A DNA stretch of 64,000 nt from Bog-473 sp963836605 (GTDB lineage Bacteria > Actinomycetota > Acidimicrobiia > Acidimicrobiales > RAAP-2): positions 248,001 to 312,000 of the forward strand of contig CAWIKB010000009.1 in NCBI GenBank assembly GCA_963836605.1, given 5' to 3'. This document shows positions 34,792 to 44,030 of the stretch, piece after piece (position 1 is the first letter of the stretch; each line of letters starts with the position of its first letter). Under the pieces are notes generated by a model. The model worked only from the letters and a program-made list of their open reading frames with translations. It had not been told where the DNA came from and ran no database searches. A program made the position numbers and the translations under genes.

Positions 34792-34940
34792 GCTGGCTGT
34801 GGTGCAGCTGGTCGCGGAGCCGTTTCCGTCAGCGACCCCACGGCAGAAGGTGACCACTTCGTTTCCCGGCTGAATTCGAAGCTCGAAGTCCTTCCCAACT
34901 TCGGCGTTCTCGTCGCGGCAAAGGTCTATTGACCTCATGT

Positions 34941-34955
34941 ATACTCTGAGAGTAT
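34941..34955. promoter_or_regulatory. Dyad at the PadR gene start, probable autoregulatory operator
   Basis: ATACTC-TGA-GAGTAT, perfect 6-bp arms. TATACT at 34940-34945 can serve as a -10 box, so the dyad would cover it, and ATG of the PadR gene follows 12 bases after the dyad. PadR proteins often repress their own operon at such sites. Confidence 0.6.
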
Positions 34956-34966
34956 TCTCTGGAGGT

Positions 34967-35491
34967 ATGAGTGTACCTCTGGCCCTCCTCGGGCTCCTCG
35001 AACGCGAACCAAGCCACGGCTACGACCTGAAGCGCGACTACGACACCTACTTCGGCCGGGGTCGGCCGCTTCCCTTTGGTCAGGTGTACGCCACGCTCGC
35101 CCGCCTGGCGAGAGATGGAAAGGCCGCTGTCGGGGAGGCTGAGCCCGGGGCCGGTCCGGACCGCAAGCGGTACACCATCACCGAGACCGGGAAGAGCGAG
35201 GTCGAGTCGTGGCTCGCCGAGCCCATCCCGGCCGAGCCCTATCTCCAGACCGACCTCTTCGTGAAGGTCGTGCTCTCGCTCATGCTCGGCCGCCGCGCGG
35301 AGGAGTACCTCGACGCGCAGCGGGCTGCGCACATCCGCCGGATGCGCGAGCTCACCGAACTGAAACAGAAAGGCAAACTTGTGGATGCCCTCCTCGCCGA
35401 CCACGGCCTCTTCCACCTAGAGGCCGACCTCCGCTGGATCGATCTCACCGCGGCTCGCCTCTCGGCGCTCGCTGAGGAGGTGACGTCATGA
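34967..35491 (+). CDS. PadR-family transcriptional repressor
   Basis: 174 aa from ATG 34967 (MSVPLALLGLLEREPSHGYD). The winged helix is typical: EREPSHGYDLKRDYD, PFGQVYATLARLARDGK and KRYTITETGKSEVESWL. The C-terminal two-helix dimer domain follows (EYLDAQRAAHIRRMRELTEL). GGAGGT directly abuts the ATG, closer than usual. The in-frame ATG at 34937 is an alternative but has no ribosome binding site. It overlaps the ABC ATPase gene by four bases, so it probably represses this exporter operon. Confidence 0.92.
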   Translation: MSVPLALLGLLEREPSHGYDLKRDYDTYFGRGRPLPFGQVYATLARLARDGKAAVGEAEPGAGPDRKRYTITETGKSEVESWLAEPIPAEPYLQTDLFVKVVLSLMLGRRAEEYLDAQRAAHIRRMRELTELKQKGKLVDALLADHGLFHLEADLRWIDLTAARLSALAEEVTS

Positions 35492-36207
35492 CGGTCGCCA
35501 ACGGTGCCTCGGTGGTCACGGTCGGAGGGGCGATCATCGAGGGGCGAGACCTCGTGCTCTCCTTCGGGGAGACCCCGGCGCTTCGCGGGGCGAGCATCTC
35601 GGTGAAAACGGGCGAGATCGTGGCCGTGATGGGTCCGAGCGGCTCGGGCAAGTCCACGCTGCTCCACTGCCTGGCGGGCATTCTTGTCCCGGACTCCGGC
35701 GGCGGGGTCTACTTCGATGGCCGCCGCCTCGACACAATCCGGGAGTCAGAGCGCTCCAAGCTGCGGCGTGATCGCTTCGGCTTCGTCTTCCAGTTCGGTC
35801 AGCTCGTGCCCGAGTTGACCGCCGAGGAGAACGTCGCCCTGCCGCTGTTGCTCGGTGGCACACGCCGTCACGAGGCCCTTCGTGAGGCACGGAGCTGGTT
35901 CGCACGGCTCGACCTCGAAGGTATGGAGCACCACCGCACCGGCGAGATGTCCGGCGGCCAGTCCCAGCGCGTCGCGCTGGCGTGCGGGCTCGTCGCCCAT
36001 CCCGACGTGCTCTTCGCCGACGAACCGACCGGGTCACTCGACTCGCTGAGCGGCGAGCTGGTCATGGGCCTGTTGACCCGGGCCGCACGTGAGCAGGGAT
36101 CGACGGTGATCCTCGTGACCCATGAACCGCGTGTCGCCGCGTATGCAGACCGGGAGGTCATCGTGCGGGACGGGCTCGTGACATCGCCGGAGCTGATCTC
36201 CCGATGA
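35488..36207 (+). CDS. MacB/LolD-type ABC exporter ATPase
   Basis: 239 aa. Walker A GPSGSGKST, signature MSGGQSQRVALACGL, Walker B VLFADEPTGSLDS, H-loop VTHEPRVAAYAD. The DEPTGSLD form is the MacB/FtsE group, which works with FtsX-fold permeases, as encoded next (ATGA overlap). Start overlaps the PadR stop. Likely role: PadR-controlled export of, or resistance to, a toxic compound. Confidence 0.93.
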   Translation: MTVANGASVVTVGGAIIEGRDLVLSFGETPALRGASISVKTGEIVAVMGPSGSGKSTLLHCLAGILVPDSGGGVYFDGRRLDTIRESERSKLRRDRFGFVFQFGQLVPELTAEENVALPLLLGGTRRHEALREARSWFARLDLEGMEHHRTGEMSGGQSQRVALACGLVAHPDVLFADEPTGSLDSLSGELVMGLLTRAAREQGSTVILVTHEPRVAAYADREVIVRDGLVTSPELISR

Positions 36208-38454
36208 TCCGCTTTGGTCTTCGCTTGACGTTGGCCAGCGGTCGCGAAGCAGTGTTCCGGGTTCTTGTCACCGCGGCAGCCGTCGCGCTCGGCGTCGGTC
36301 TGCTGCTGGCTGCCTTGGCCGGTGGCAGCGGTCTGAACGCTCAGACCGACCGTGGTGCGTGGCTCGACACCCCGGCGCAGGCTGCACGGTCGACGTCGGG
36401 CCCACCGACATCCGACCGGCTGTGGTGGCTGTCGAGCGTCGATCAGTTCGGCAGCCAGGCGATCGATCGGGTCGACGTTGCCGCCGCCGGGCCGAGCGCT
36501 CCGGTCCCGCCGGGGATTGCCCACCTACCGGGACCAGGTGAGTACTACGCCTCGCCGGCCCTCACGACGCTCATCGCGTCCCAGCCCACGAACGAGCTTC
36601 GTGACCGGTTTCCGGGGCGCCAAATCGGGACCATCGGCGCAGCGGCGCTTCCGTCCCCGAACTCGCTGATCATCGTCATCGGCCACACCACGCGCCAGCT
36701 CTCGCGGGCACCTGGTGCGGTCGAGGTGGGAGCCATACAGCGCACGCCGGCCAGCTGCTACCACTGTCAGAACCCCGTCGGGAGCGGACCTGTTCTGCAG
36801 TGGATCCTGGCCGGCGGAGCCGTCTTCCTATTGCTGCCGGTGCTCATCTTGATCGCGACGGCGAGCCGGCTCTCGGCCGCGCGGCGTGAGGAGCGCTTCG
36901 CCGCAATGCGGCTCGTCGGCGCGACACCGCATCAGATTTCTGTGGTCGCCGCGGTGGAGGCAGTGGTCGCGGCGCTCGCGGGCGTTGCAGTCGGCTTCGC
37001 ACTCTTCTTCGTCTTCCGACCGCTGCTCTACCACGTGCCATTCACGGGAGCGCCCTTCTCAGCGGGCGACCTCTCGCTGCACGGGATCGACATCGTGCTC
37101 GCCGTGATCGGCATCCCGGTTGCCGCGGTCGTGTCCGCGCACCTCGCGCTTCGCAGGGTCCAGATATCACCGCTCGGGGTGAGCCGGCGCGGGTCGTCCC
37201 GCCCACCGCGGATCGTGCGGATCATCCCGCTCCTCGCCGGTATCGCCGTACTCGCGTACTTCGACGCGCACGGCAAGCCGGGCAGCAATGGTGGCCAGCT
37301 TCTCGAGCTGCTCGTGGGCTTCGTGCTCCTTGTCGTGGGGCTGGTTCTCGCTGGACCGTGGCTCACGACCGCGGGTTCACGACTGATGGTGAACCGGGCC
37401 AGTCGCCCCGCCCCGCTCCTCGCCGGTCGCCGGCTCCTCGACAATCCCAAGGCGGCCTTCCGGTTCATCAGTGGGCTCGTGATCGCCCTTTTCGTTGCCA
37501 GCGCCCTGATCGGGGCGCTCAGCTCCATCGCCTTCGTCAGCAGCTCTGGAGGGGGAAGCGCGGGGAAAGACACCCTCGCCGAGCCGTTCTGCAGCTTCTC
37601 GACGTCGAACTGTCCCGCTTCCGCGCAAATACGTTCGATCCCAGGCGATGTGCTGGCCGAGCTCCACGCCACGCCGGGCGTGCGTGGCGTGGCGGTGGTC
37701 CACCAAGTCCCGCCTGGGCAGCAGACGAACTGGGGCGGCCCGGCGGGGGTTGTCGCATGCGCCCAGCTGGCGAAGACGCCGGCGATCGGCACGTGCGCTG
37801 CAGGAGCGACCGTGGCGAGTATCGGCTACTTCCTTTCGAACATCCTTGGGCAGTAATTCTCACGCGGCGTCGACGGCCTGGCCTTCCGCGCACCTGTCGG
37901 CGGCGGCGGCCGCGCGCCTTCCCATTGACGCGGTTGTCGTTGCCACCGACGGGTCCTCGAGATCGCTCGAACGAGCACGGACCACGCTTGAACGGGCGTT
38001 TCCCTTCCAGGGACAGCCGCTCGGAGTCGAGTCGCTCGATCCCTCGAACGCGCGCCTTCTTACGATGATCCAGGACATGACCGACGTGATCATCGTGGCG
38101 AGCCTCATCATCGCCGCTTGCAGTCTCGCCGTGAACATTGTCGCCGGGTTGGGCGAGCGCCGGCGCCCGTTCAGCCTGCTCAGGCTCACCGGTGTCTCCA
38201 CAGCCCTTTTGCACCGTGTCGTCGCACTAGAGAGTGCGCTGCCACTCCTCCTGGTCGCCGCAGTCTCGATCACCGTAGGGCTTGTGTCGGCTGCGCTCTA
38301 CCTCAGCTCTCAGGTCGGCATCGCGTTCCGGATCCCGGGGATCGCGTACTGGGCAACTGTCATCGGTGGGCTTGCGGCTTCGCTTGCGATCATCGCCTCG
38401 ACGTTCCCACTCCTCAACCGGATGACGGGACCCGAAGTCGCCCGAAACGACTGA
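36204..38454 (+). pseudogene. FtsX-type ABC exporter permease split by an extra base near 37856
   Basis: The first 550 codons (36204-37856) give TM1 (RVLVTAAAVALGVGLLLAAL), a large outer loop and the next helices (WILAGGAVFLLLPVLILIAT, ISVVAAVEAVVAALAGVAVG) up to SIGYFLSNILGQ, then TAA. In the next frame the protein continues HAASTAWPSAHLSAAAAARL, through TDVIIVASLIIAACSLAVN and RRRPFSLLRLTGVSTALLHR to 38454. Taking one A out of CAGTAATTC restores LGQYSHAA. Without it the product lacks the last FtsX domain and should not work. A base-calling error would give the same picture. Confidence 0.8.
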
Positions 38455-38498
38455 TGTGTGCACTGTCCCGAGTCTGTGCTGTCGACACGCCATCGTGC

Positions 38499-39596
38499 TC
38501 AGGGCTTCGGTCCCGCGAGAACCCTCCGATAGACAAGGTGGTTCGCGCAGACACGGCCACCCAGCTTCTCGGCGGTCCGACGGGAAGGCCAGTTGTCGTC
38601 CAGCACCATGGTGTAGCTGACGTGGGTGTTGCCCCGTTTCACCAGCTCCAGATACGACCGAGCGGCAATGGCGAGGTTTACCCCGCGCCCGCGCGCCACC
38701 TCCCGTACCCCGATGCCGAGCATGTTCAGGTGCTCGTCAGGACGCAACTCGCGTCCGCTCGCTCGCGTTGCCATCATTGAAAGGTCCGGAATGCCGAGCA
38801 CAGCACCCACGGGCTCGTCACCTCTATAGGCGATGACCGACGTGTCGTAACCACCCATCGGGCCGATGAACCCGAACAAGCCCTCCCATTCCTCCTCGGA
38901 TTGAGGGCTGATGCCCCAGTGTCGGGCAAAAGCCTCCTCCCAGACGGAGGCGAACTGCGGTATCCGCTTGTTGTCATCGAGTTCTGAGAATGTGCGCACG
39001 CTGAACCCGGCTGTTTCGGCGGCCTGCAGCATGTGCTCCCAAAGTTGGATGCGCTCAGCCGTGACCTCGATCTTGTAGTCGACCCATCCTTTCTCCGCCT
39101 CGAATCGAGCTTCCTTGAGCAACGAGTGGTAGTAGGGAGGGTTCTGCCGTGTCGAGATCGGCGGCAGCAAGTCGTAGGAGTCGAGCAGGTACGGCATGTC
39201 AGGCGACGGACCCATGCCGGTGCGGACCGCCTCGAGGCCGTGGCCCTTCAGCCAGCTACAGGCTTCGTTCAACATTGCTCGGACGGCCTCGGTCGAGCCG
39301 GGGAGCGCTTCGAACATCACGATGTGCCCGAGCGGCTCGTCCCAGTGGTCGATGTAGCGCTCGTCGATGATCGCCGCGGCGCGAGCGACGATCCTTCCTT
39401 CTGAGCGGGCGACCAGGGGAAGAGCGACGCGACCCACGGCAACCGGCCCCTCACCCTTGAGCAGTGGTAGCTGCATGTCGGGAATGGCGGGCCAATACGC
39501 GGGTCGTTGGGCGTTCACTTGATCGGCAAAGAGACAGAACTCCATCAATTGCTCGTCTCCGCGCACTTCGTCGATGCTCACTTCAGGCCTGGCCAC
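38499..39596 (-). CDS. Large GNAT-like acetyltransferase (two-domain family)
   Basis: 365 aa from a GTG at 39596. The N-terminal half (about 20-190) is a degenerate GNAT domain (GRIVARAAAIIDERYIDHWD, LEAVRTGMGPSPDMP) and the second half a fuller one (PVGAVLGIPDLS, LNMLGIGVREVARGRGVNLA, VSYTMVLDDNWPSRRTAEKL). This matches the long YghO-like group of unknown substrate. Divergent from the methyltransferase, first gene of the accessory stretch. Confidence 0.8.
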   Translation of the reverse strand: MARPEVSIDEVRGDEQLMEFCLFADQVNAQRPAYWPAIPDMQLPLLKGEGPVAVGRVALPLVARSEGRIVARAAAIIDERYIDHWDEPLGHIVMFEALPGSTEAVRAMLNEACSWLKGHGLEAVRTGMGPSPDMPYLLDSYDLLPPISTRQNPPYYHSLLKEARFEAEKGWVDYKIEVTAERIQLWEHMLQAAETAGFSVRTFSELDDNKRIPQFASVWEEAFARHWGISPQSEEEWEGLFGFIGPMGGYDTSVIAYRGDEPVGAVLGIPDLSMMATRASGRELRPDEHLNMLGIGVREVARGRGVNLAIAARSYLELVKRGNTHVSYTMVLDDNWPSRRTAEKLGGRVCANHLVYRRVLAGPKP

Positions 39597-39747
39597 GTGG
39601 ACCAGTGTGCCAAAGCGTGGCTACCTGCGGCCAGTGGGCCTCCCGGACGGAACAGCCAGACCAGGCATCACCAGGCTCTCCAAACGATCACAGTCGGCCC
39701 CGAGGATCCGAGGCCGAGCAAGGCCCCAGTCGTCAATACTGATGCGC

Positions 39748-40530
39748 ATGGAACAGTCTTCGACGTTCGAGGAGCTGGTGAGGGATGGCGGCCTGGCGGC
39801 TATCGATGGTTGGGATTTCTCTTGGTTGAATGGTCGGGCCAGTGAGGAGCGTCCCTCTTGGGGCTACTCCGGGATGCTCGCCGCCGCGCTGACCGGTGCC
39901 CATGCCGCCCTCGACATCCAAACCGGCGGAGGCGAGGTACTCGCCGAAGTCCTGTCCGACCTCGCCCTTCCGCCCGACACCTTGGCCGCGACGGAATCGT
40001 GGCAGCCCAACCTCGCAATCGCCAGGAACCGCCTGAGCTCCTTGAACGTGTCGGTCGTCGAAGTATCCGACGATGCCGACCTGCCCTTCGCCGATTGCTC
40101 CTTCGACCTCGTCGTCAGTCGACATCCCAACGTGGTTCTGTGGAATGAGATCGCACGAGTTCTTCGACCAGGGGGGAGATATGTGTCTCAACAGATCGGG
40201 CCGGGAAGTAATAGAGAACTCACCGACTTCATGATGGGCCCTCAACCCGTCAATCAGAGTCGCAGCCCAGAGCGAGCGAACAGCGAAGCTGAAGCCGCCG
40301 GGCTCGTCGTCGACGACCTGCGCCATGAGGCGCTCCGCGTCACCTTCGGCGACGTCGGTGCCGTTGTCTACTTCTTGCGCAAGGTCATATGGACCGTACC
40401 GGGCTTCACCACCGAGGGTTACCGTGAGCAGCTGGCGCGGCTTCACGACCGTATCGAGAGGGAAGGCCTGTTCGTCTCTTACGCTCAGCGCCTCTTGGTC
40501 CAAGCCCATAAGCCTTCTGACGACGTCTGA
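39748..40530 (+). CDS. Class I SAM-dependent methyltransferase
   Basis: 260 aa from ATG 39748 (ATG 39742 two codons earlier is equally possible). Motif I is ALDIQTGGGEVLAEVL (a D-x-x-T-G-G-G form), the acidic post-I is ATESWQPNLAIARN, motif II FDLVVSRHP and motif III ARVLRPGGRYVSQQIG. The last 60 residues match the actinobacterial group near bleomycin-resistance/rRNA methylase annotations, but the acceptor is unknown. Monocistronic. Confidence 0.85.
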   Translation: MEQSSTFEELVRDGGLAAIDGWDFSWLNGRASEERPSWGYSGMLAAALTGAHAALDIQTGGGEVLAEVLSDLALPPDTLAATESWQPNLAIARNRLSSLNVSVVEVSDDADLPFADCSFDLVVSRHPNVVLWNEIARVLRPGGRYVSQQIGPGSNRELTDFMMGPQPVNQSRSPERANSEAEAAGLVVDDLRHEALRVTFGDVGAVVYFLRKVIWTVPGFTTEGYREQLARLHDRIEREGLFVSYAQRLLVQAHKPSDDV

Positions 40531-40677
40531 CCAGCATCGGAGTTGAGAACCGACTTCCGATACGACAGACGGCTTCCCTCACCCAGTACGACACCGAGTG
40601 GGCAGTGGCGCGACCCAGTCCTGGCAGCACGGTCGGCCTGGTTCGCCGATTCGACGCCAACAAACTACGGAGCAACG

Positions 40678-41406
40678 ATGAGTGGCGTGCGCGGACCACC
40701 GAGCGCCGAGGAAGTCGTGCGTGACTTCATGGCGGCGTTCATGGCGGCATGGCCGAGGGGTGACGCCGCCAGGCTCAGCCGGTTCTTCAGCGAGGATGCC
40801 GAATATTGCAACGGCCCGCTTGCACCGGTCCATGGACGAGACGCCATAGTGGCAGACCTCGCCCGGATGATGAGCCTGGGTGGCGAGGGAGAGGCCGAAA
40901 TTCGCCACCTGCTGTCTGATGGCGCAGTTGTGATGACCGAAAGGGTCGATTACGTGAGGCTGGGCGGAAGGACGGCGGGCTTGACGAGGCAAGGTAAGAG
41001 GCACCTTGACGGTACTCTTTTGAGCATGCCAGGTAGCAGCGGAACACCAAGGGAACTTGACGATTGGCGGGAGACAGTGATTTCTCGCGTTCGCGCATTG
41101 ATCGAGCAGGCTGATCCTGAAATGGTGGAGGAGCACAAGTGGAGAAAGAAGGCCAACCCAGAAGGAGTGCCGGTATGGTCGCACGGCGGCATGATCTGCA
41201 CTGGGGAGACCTACAAGACGCACGTCAAGGTCACCTTCGCCAGGGGCGCTTCCTTGAAGGACCCCTCAAGCTTGTTCAACTCCAGCCTGGAAGGTGACAC
41301 TCGCCGGGCGATTGACATTCATGAAGGCGAGAAGATCAATGACAGGGCGTTCAAGGCGCTCATCAAGGAAGCAGTCGCCCTGAACGTGGCCTCACGTCGC
41401 AAGTAG
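40678..41406 (+). CDS. Chimera: SnoaL/limonene-epoxide-hydrolase-like N-half and DUF1801 C-half
   Basis: 242 aa from ATG 40678. Residues 1-102 follow the limonene-epoxide-hydrolase branch of SnoaL proteins (EEVVRDFMAAF, FFSEDAEYCNGPLAPVHGRD, LLSDGAVVMTERVD, GGRTAGL) but stop before the last strand (usual WRDYFD). Residues about 117-242 are a complete DUF1801/YdhG-like protein (LDDWRETVISRVRALIEQAD, WSHGGMICTGETYK, TFARGASLKDPSSLFNSSLE). The join (TRQGKRHLDGTLLS) has no family character and precedes an ATG at 41026 that is the natural DUF1801 start. A deletion seems to have joined two genes in frame. Confidence 0.8.
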   Translation: MSGVRGPPSAEEVVRDFMAAFMAAWPRGDAARLSRFFSEDAEYCNGPLAPVHGRDAIVADLARMMSLGGEGEAEIRHLLSDGAVVMTERVDYVRLGGRTAGLTRQGKRHLDGTLLSMPGSSGTPRELDDWRETVISRVRALIEQADPEMVEEHKWRKKANPEGVPVWSHGGMICTGETYKTHVKVTFARGASLKDPSSLFNSSLEGDTRRAIDIHEGEKINDRAFKALIKEAVALNVASRRK

Positions 41407-41694
41407 AACGGCGGTATTGGACGGATCTGCTACATCGGCAGGACGATTGCGGCAATGGCTCTTTTCCTGGTTGTCCGTTCTTTTGGCATGACTCTTCTGG
41501 CATGACCTGAGACGTCTTCCGGAGGTGCCCAAGCACGCCGGGCGTGAGCAGCAACCGGGCCTCGCCGCGCCAGGGCCATTGGTGAGGCTCCGATTGGCTT
41601 ATCCGTGGTCGCGGGGGCTGCAACGTGGCAGCAGCGATGATCTTTATGGCCGTGAATCGTCTGAATTAGCGCATAGGTCTGAAAGGAGTCGGAA

Positions 41695-42324
41695 ATGTCC
41701 AGTCTGCCGAAGATCGTCTCAGCTGAGAAGTGGAAGGAGGAACGCGATGAGTTGCTCATTGCCGAAAAGGACGCCACTCGTCTTCTTGACACCCTCGCCG
41801 CCCGCCGTCGACGTTTGCCGATGGTTGCCTTCGACAACGCTCGATATCGTTTCGACTCTCCTGAGGGGACCAAAACGCTGATCGACCTGTTTGAAGATCG
41901 TCCGCAACTCGTCATCTACCAGTTCATGGACAACGGGCCAGACGAGTACTGCCCAGGTTGCACCCACTTCACCAACAATGTCGCCGACCTACCTGAGCTT
42001 GCGGGCAACGACGTAAGTTGGTCGACAGTCTCCAATATGCCCCTTGATCAGATTGAGAAGTACAAAGCGCGGATGGGCTGGAACATGCCCTTCGTTTCAT
42101 CACACGGCACGACCTTTGCCGACGATTGCGGGGCGGATGGTGGCTTCATGCTCAGCGTGTTCCTCCACAACGGCACGGATGTCTTTCGCACCTACGCCAC
42201 GACCGCTCGCGGAGTAGATCGGCTCTTGTTTGTCAACAACATCCTCGACCTCGTCCCTTATGGGCGCCAAGAGGACTGGGAGGATTCTCCATCTGGATGG
42301 CCGCAGCACCCAACATACGGCTAG
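41695..42324 (+). CDS. DUF899 thioredoxin-like protein
   Basis: 209 aa from the ATG at 41695, with AAAGGAG eight bases upstream. Family features: IVSAEKWKEERDELLIAEKD, the thioredoxin-like site DEYCPGCTHFTNNV (CPGC), FVSSHGTTFADDCG and FLHNGTDVFRTYATTARGVD. DUF899 proteins are thioredoxin-fold with no proven role. Monocistronic; 288 bases upstream contain no gene. Confidence 0.92.
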   Translation: MSSLPKIVSAEKWKEERDELLIAEKDATRLLDTLAARRRRLPMVAFDNARYRFDSPEGTKTLIDLFEDRPQLVIYQFMDNGPDEYCPGCTHFTNNVADLPELAGNDVSWSTVSNMPLDQIEKYKARMGWNMPFVSSHGTTFADDCGADGGFMLSVFLHNGTDVFRTYATTARGVDRLLFVNNILDLVPYGRQEDWEDSPSGWPQHPTYG

Positions 42325-42439
42325 GACGCACCCAGTGCTGTCGCGGGCAATAGGACAGGCCCACGCCTATGACGTCGACGTGGAATCTGTAACTCAGGCA
42401 CCCAGTGCAGACCCGTGGTGGCCGCCGCGCAACCGCGGG

Positions 42440-43393
42440 TCACTGTGGCGAAGAGATCAGACCCAGGCCGGCCAGTCGGGCGCCGAGTCCGTCGACCCAT
42501 TCCGCCGGTCTCCCGCCGTCGGGCAAGGCAACGCCGGCCTCACTTCGCCAGAGGGCGTCTCCGAGGACGGTTCGGATGTTCCAGGCCATGACGCGGGGGA
42601 CATCTACGTGAGTGCCCGTGTACTCGGTGTACTTCGCGCATGTGGCCACGAACAGGTCGACCGTCGGTCCCTGGGACGGCAGGTAGCGAAAGTCGAAGGC
42701 CGCTTCGTTCGGTCCGCTCGTCTCGAAGTCGACAACCGCCCGCAGTTCCTGCCGTTCATCCCACACCTGGTTGTGGCCATGGAGATCGCCGTGGACAAGC
42801 ACACTTGCCAGAGGTGCCTCGAGGACACCGTCTGCCCAGTCACACCAACCGCTCACTGCGGCGGTCTGGTCGGATCGCACCCACGGTGACAGCCGCTGTC
42901 GGATGGCGTCTGTGCTTGCCTGGGGTTCCGGAGTCGCCAGGGGACCCACCTCACGAAGGACTGCAGCCAGAACATCAGGCTGGTGGAGGTCGGCGAGGAA
43001 GCGGGCGAGCTCACTGGCCGTGCGATCGAGCCACCGGCGGTCAGATCTCCCCACCTGCTCATAGGTCAGAGGACTTCCGGCGACCCATTCGGTCACCAGC
43101 AGAGCGGGGTCAGATGATGTGGCAACGACTCGGGGAGTGCGGAGGGAGGGGTATGACCCCAGGGCTCGAAGGACTCGAGCTTCGTGCCATACCCGCTCTG
43201 CCGCGGGTTCGGCCCAAGCGAACTTCGCCACCAGCCTCTTGTCGAGGACGGCGGTGCCCCCGTGCCAGAGGGGATTGCTCTGCTCGATCCATGCCAGAAG
43301 CCTGATGTCGCCATCCGACAGCTCTGGAGCGACGACTGTCAGTGCGTTCCGAACGGAGTCGACCGTTCCGTCACTGAGCCAAGTGAGCGCCAT
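42440..43393 (-). CDS. Aminoglycoside-phosphotransferase-fold kinase
   Basis: 317 aa from ATG 43393. Brenner motif VLVHGDLHGHNQVWD holds the catalytic Asp and Asn, followed by AVVDFETSGPNEAAFDFRY with the metal-binding Asp. The N-lobe has LVAKFAWAEPAAERVWHEA with the nucleotide Lys and Glu. The family phosphorylates small molecules (aminoglycosides, homoserine, choline and others). The substrate is unknown; it should not be taken as a resistance gene on fold alone. Confidence 0.88.
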   Translation of the reverse strand: MALTWLSDGTVDSVRNALTVVAPELSDGDIRLLAWIEQSNPLWHGGTAVLDKRLVAKFAWAEPAAERVWHEARVLRALGSYPSLRTPRVVATSSDPALLVTEWVAGSPLTYEQVGRSDRRWLDRTASELARFLADLHQPDVLAAVLREVGPLATPEPQASTDAIRQRLSPWVRSDQTAAVSGWCDWADGVLEAPLASVLVHGDLHGHNQVWDERQELRAVVDFETSGPNEAAFDFRYLPSQGPTVDLFVATCAKYTEYTGTHVDVPRVMAWNIRTVLGDALWRSEAGVALPDGGRPAEWVDGLGARLAGLGLISSPQ

Positions 43394-43463
43394 GTGCCTA
43401 TCGTGCCACTTGCATTCACGGTGCCCTCCGATCAGGGCGCCGCGCACGAATCGTCCGAGTGGA

Positions 43464-44030
43464 TCAGACCCCCTTCGCAATGAGTCGAGAAGGCTCCGGC
43501 CAGAAGTACCGATGCCCTACTGCCCTCCCTCCTCCAGGGAACGGGCCGCGGAGTGTGCTCTCGACTTTGGTGCCTCCGCGAGCCTCATAGAACGACTGCG
43601 CCGCTACGTTCTGATCGAGCACCCATAGGTAGAGAGGCTCCGACGGGCGGTGTCGGGTGAGTTCTTGCGCTGATTCTGAAAGCAAGCGCGTGCCGATACG
43701 GTGTCCCTTAAAGGTGCTTCGGACGTGCAGATTGTCGAGAAGCGCCCCCCACTTGGGATCGTCATCGAACACCAGATGGGCAAATGCAATGACATTGCTG
43801 TGAATACCTGCGCACACGGTGCACTGACTCAGCCGGGGTGGAGCGAGCCTGCTCGTCCACACTTCCAGCCGATCCGCGACAATGTCGCCGTCGAGGTATT
43901 CATCCAGGAAGGCACCTCGGTAGTGGCGCCGCCAACTGTCAGCATGCAGGTCCGCAATGGCGCCGGCATCGTTCTCTGTCGCCTCCCAATACCGGATTGG
44001 GAGCGGGTCGTTCGAGGTGGGGGTGGTCAC
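43464..44030 (-). CDS. GNAT-family N-acetyltransferase
   Basis: 188 aa from the GTG at 44030, which overlaps the stop of the upstream kinase by four bases (GTGA). RYWEATENDAGAIADLHADS opens the fold; FKGHRIGTRLLSESAQEL (R/KxxxIG variant of the acetyl-CoA loop) and LYLWVLDQNVAAQSFYEARG complete it. Coupled translation with the kinase at 44027-44947 suggests a joint role. Acceptor unknown. Confidence 0.9.
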   Translation of the reverse strand: MTTPTSNDPLPIRYWEATENDAGAIADLHADSWRRHYRGAFLDEYLDGDIVADRLEVWTSRLAPPRLSQCTVCAGIHSNVIAFAHLVFDDDPKWGALLDNLHVRSTFKGHRIGTRLLSESAQELTRHRPSEPLYLWVLDQNVAAQSFYEARGGTKVESTLRGPFPGGGRAVGHRYFWPEPSRLIAKGV

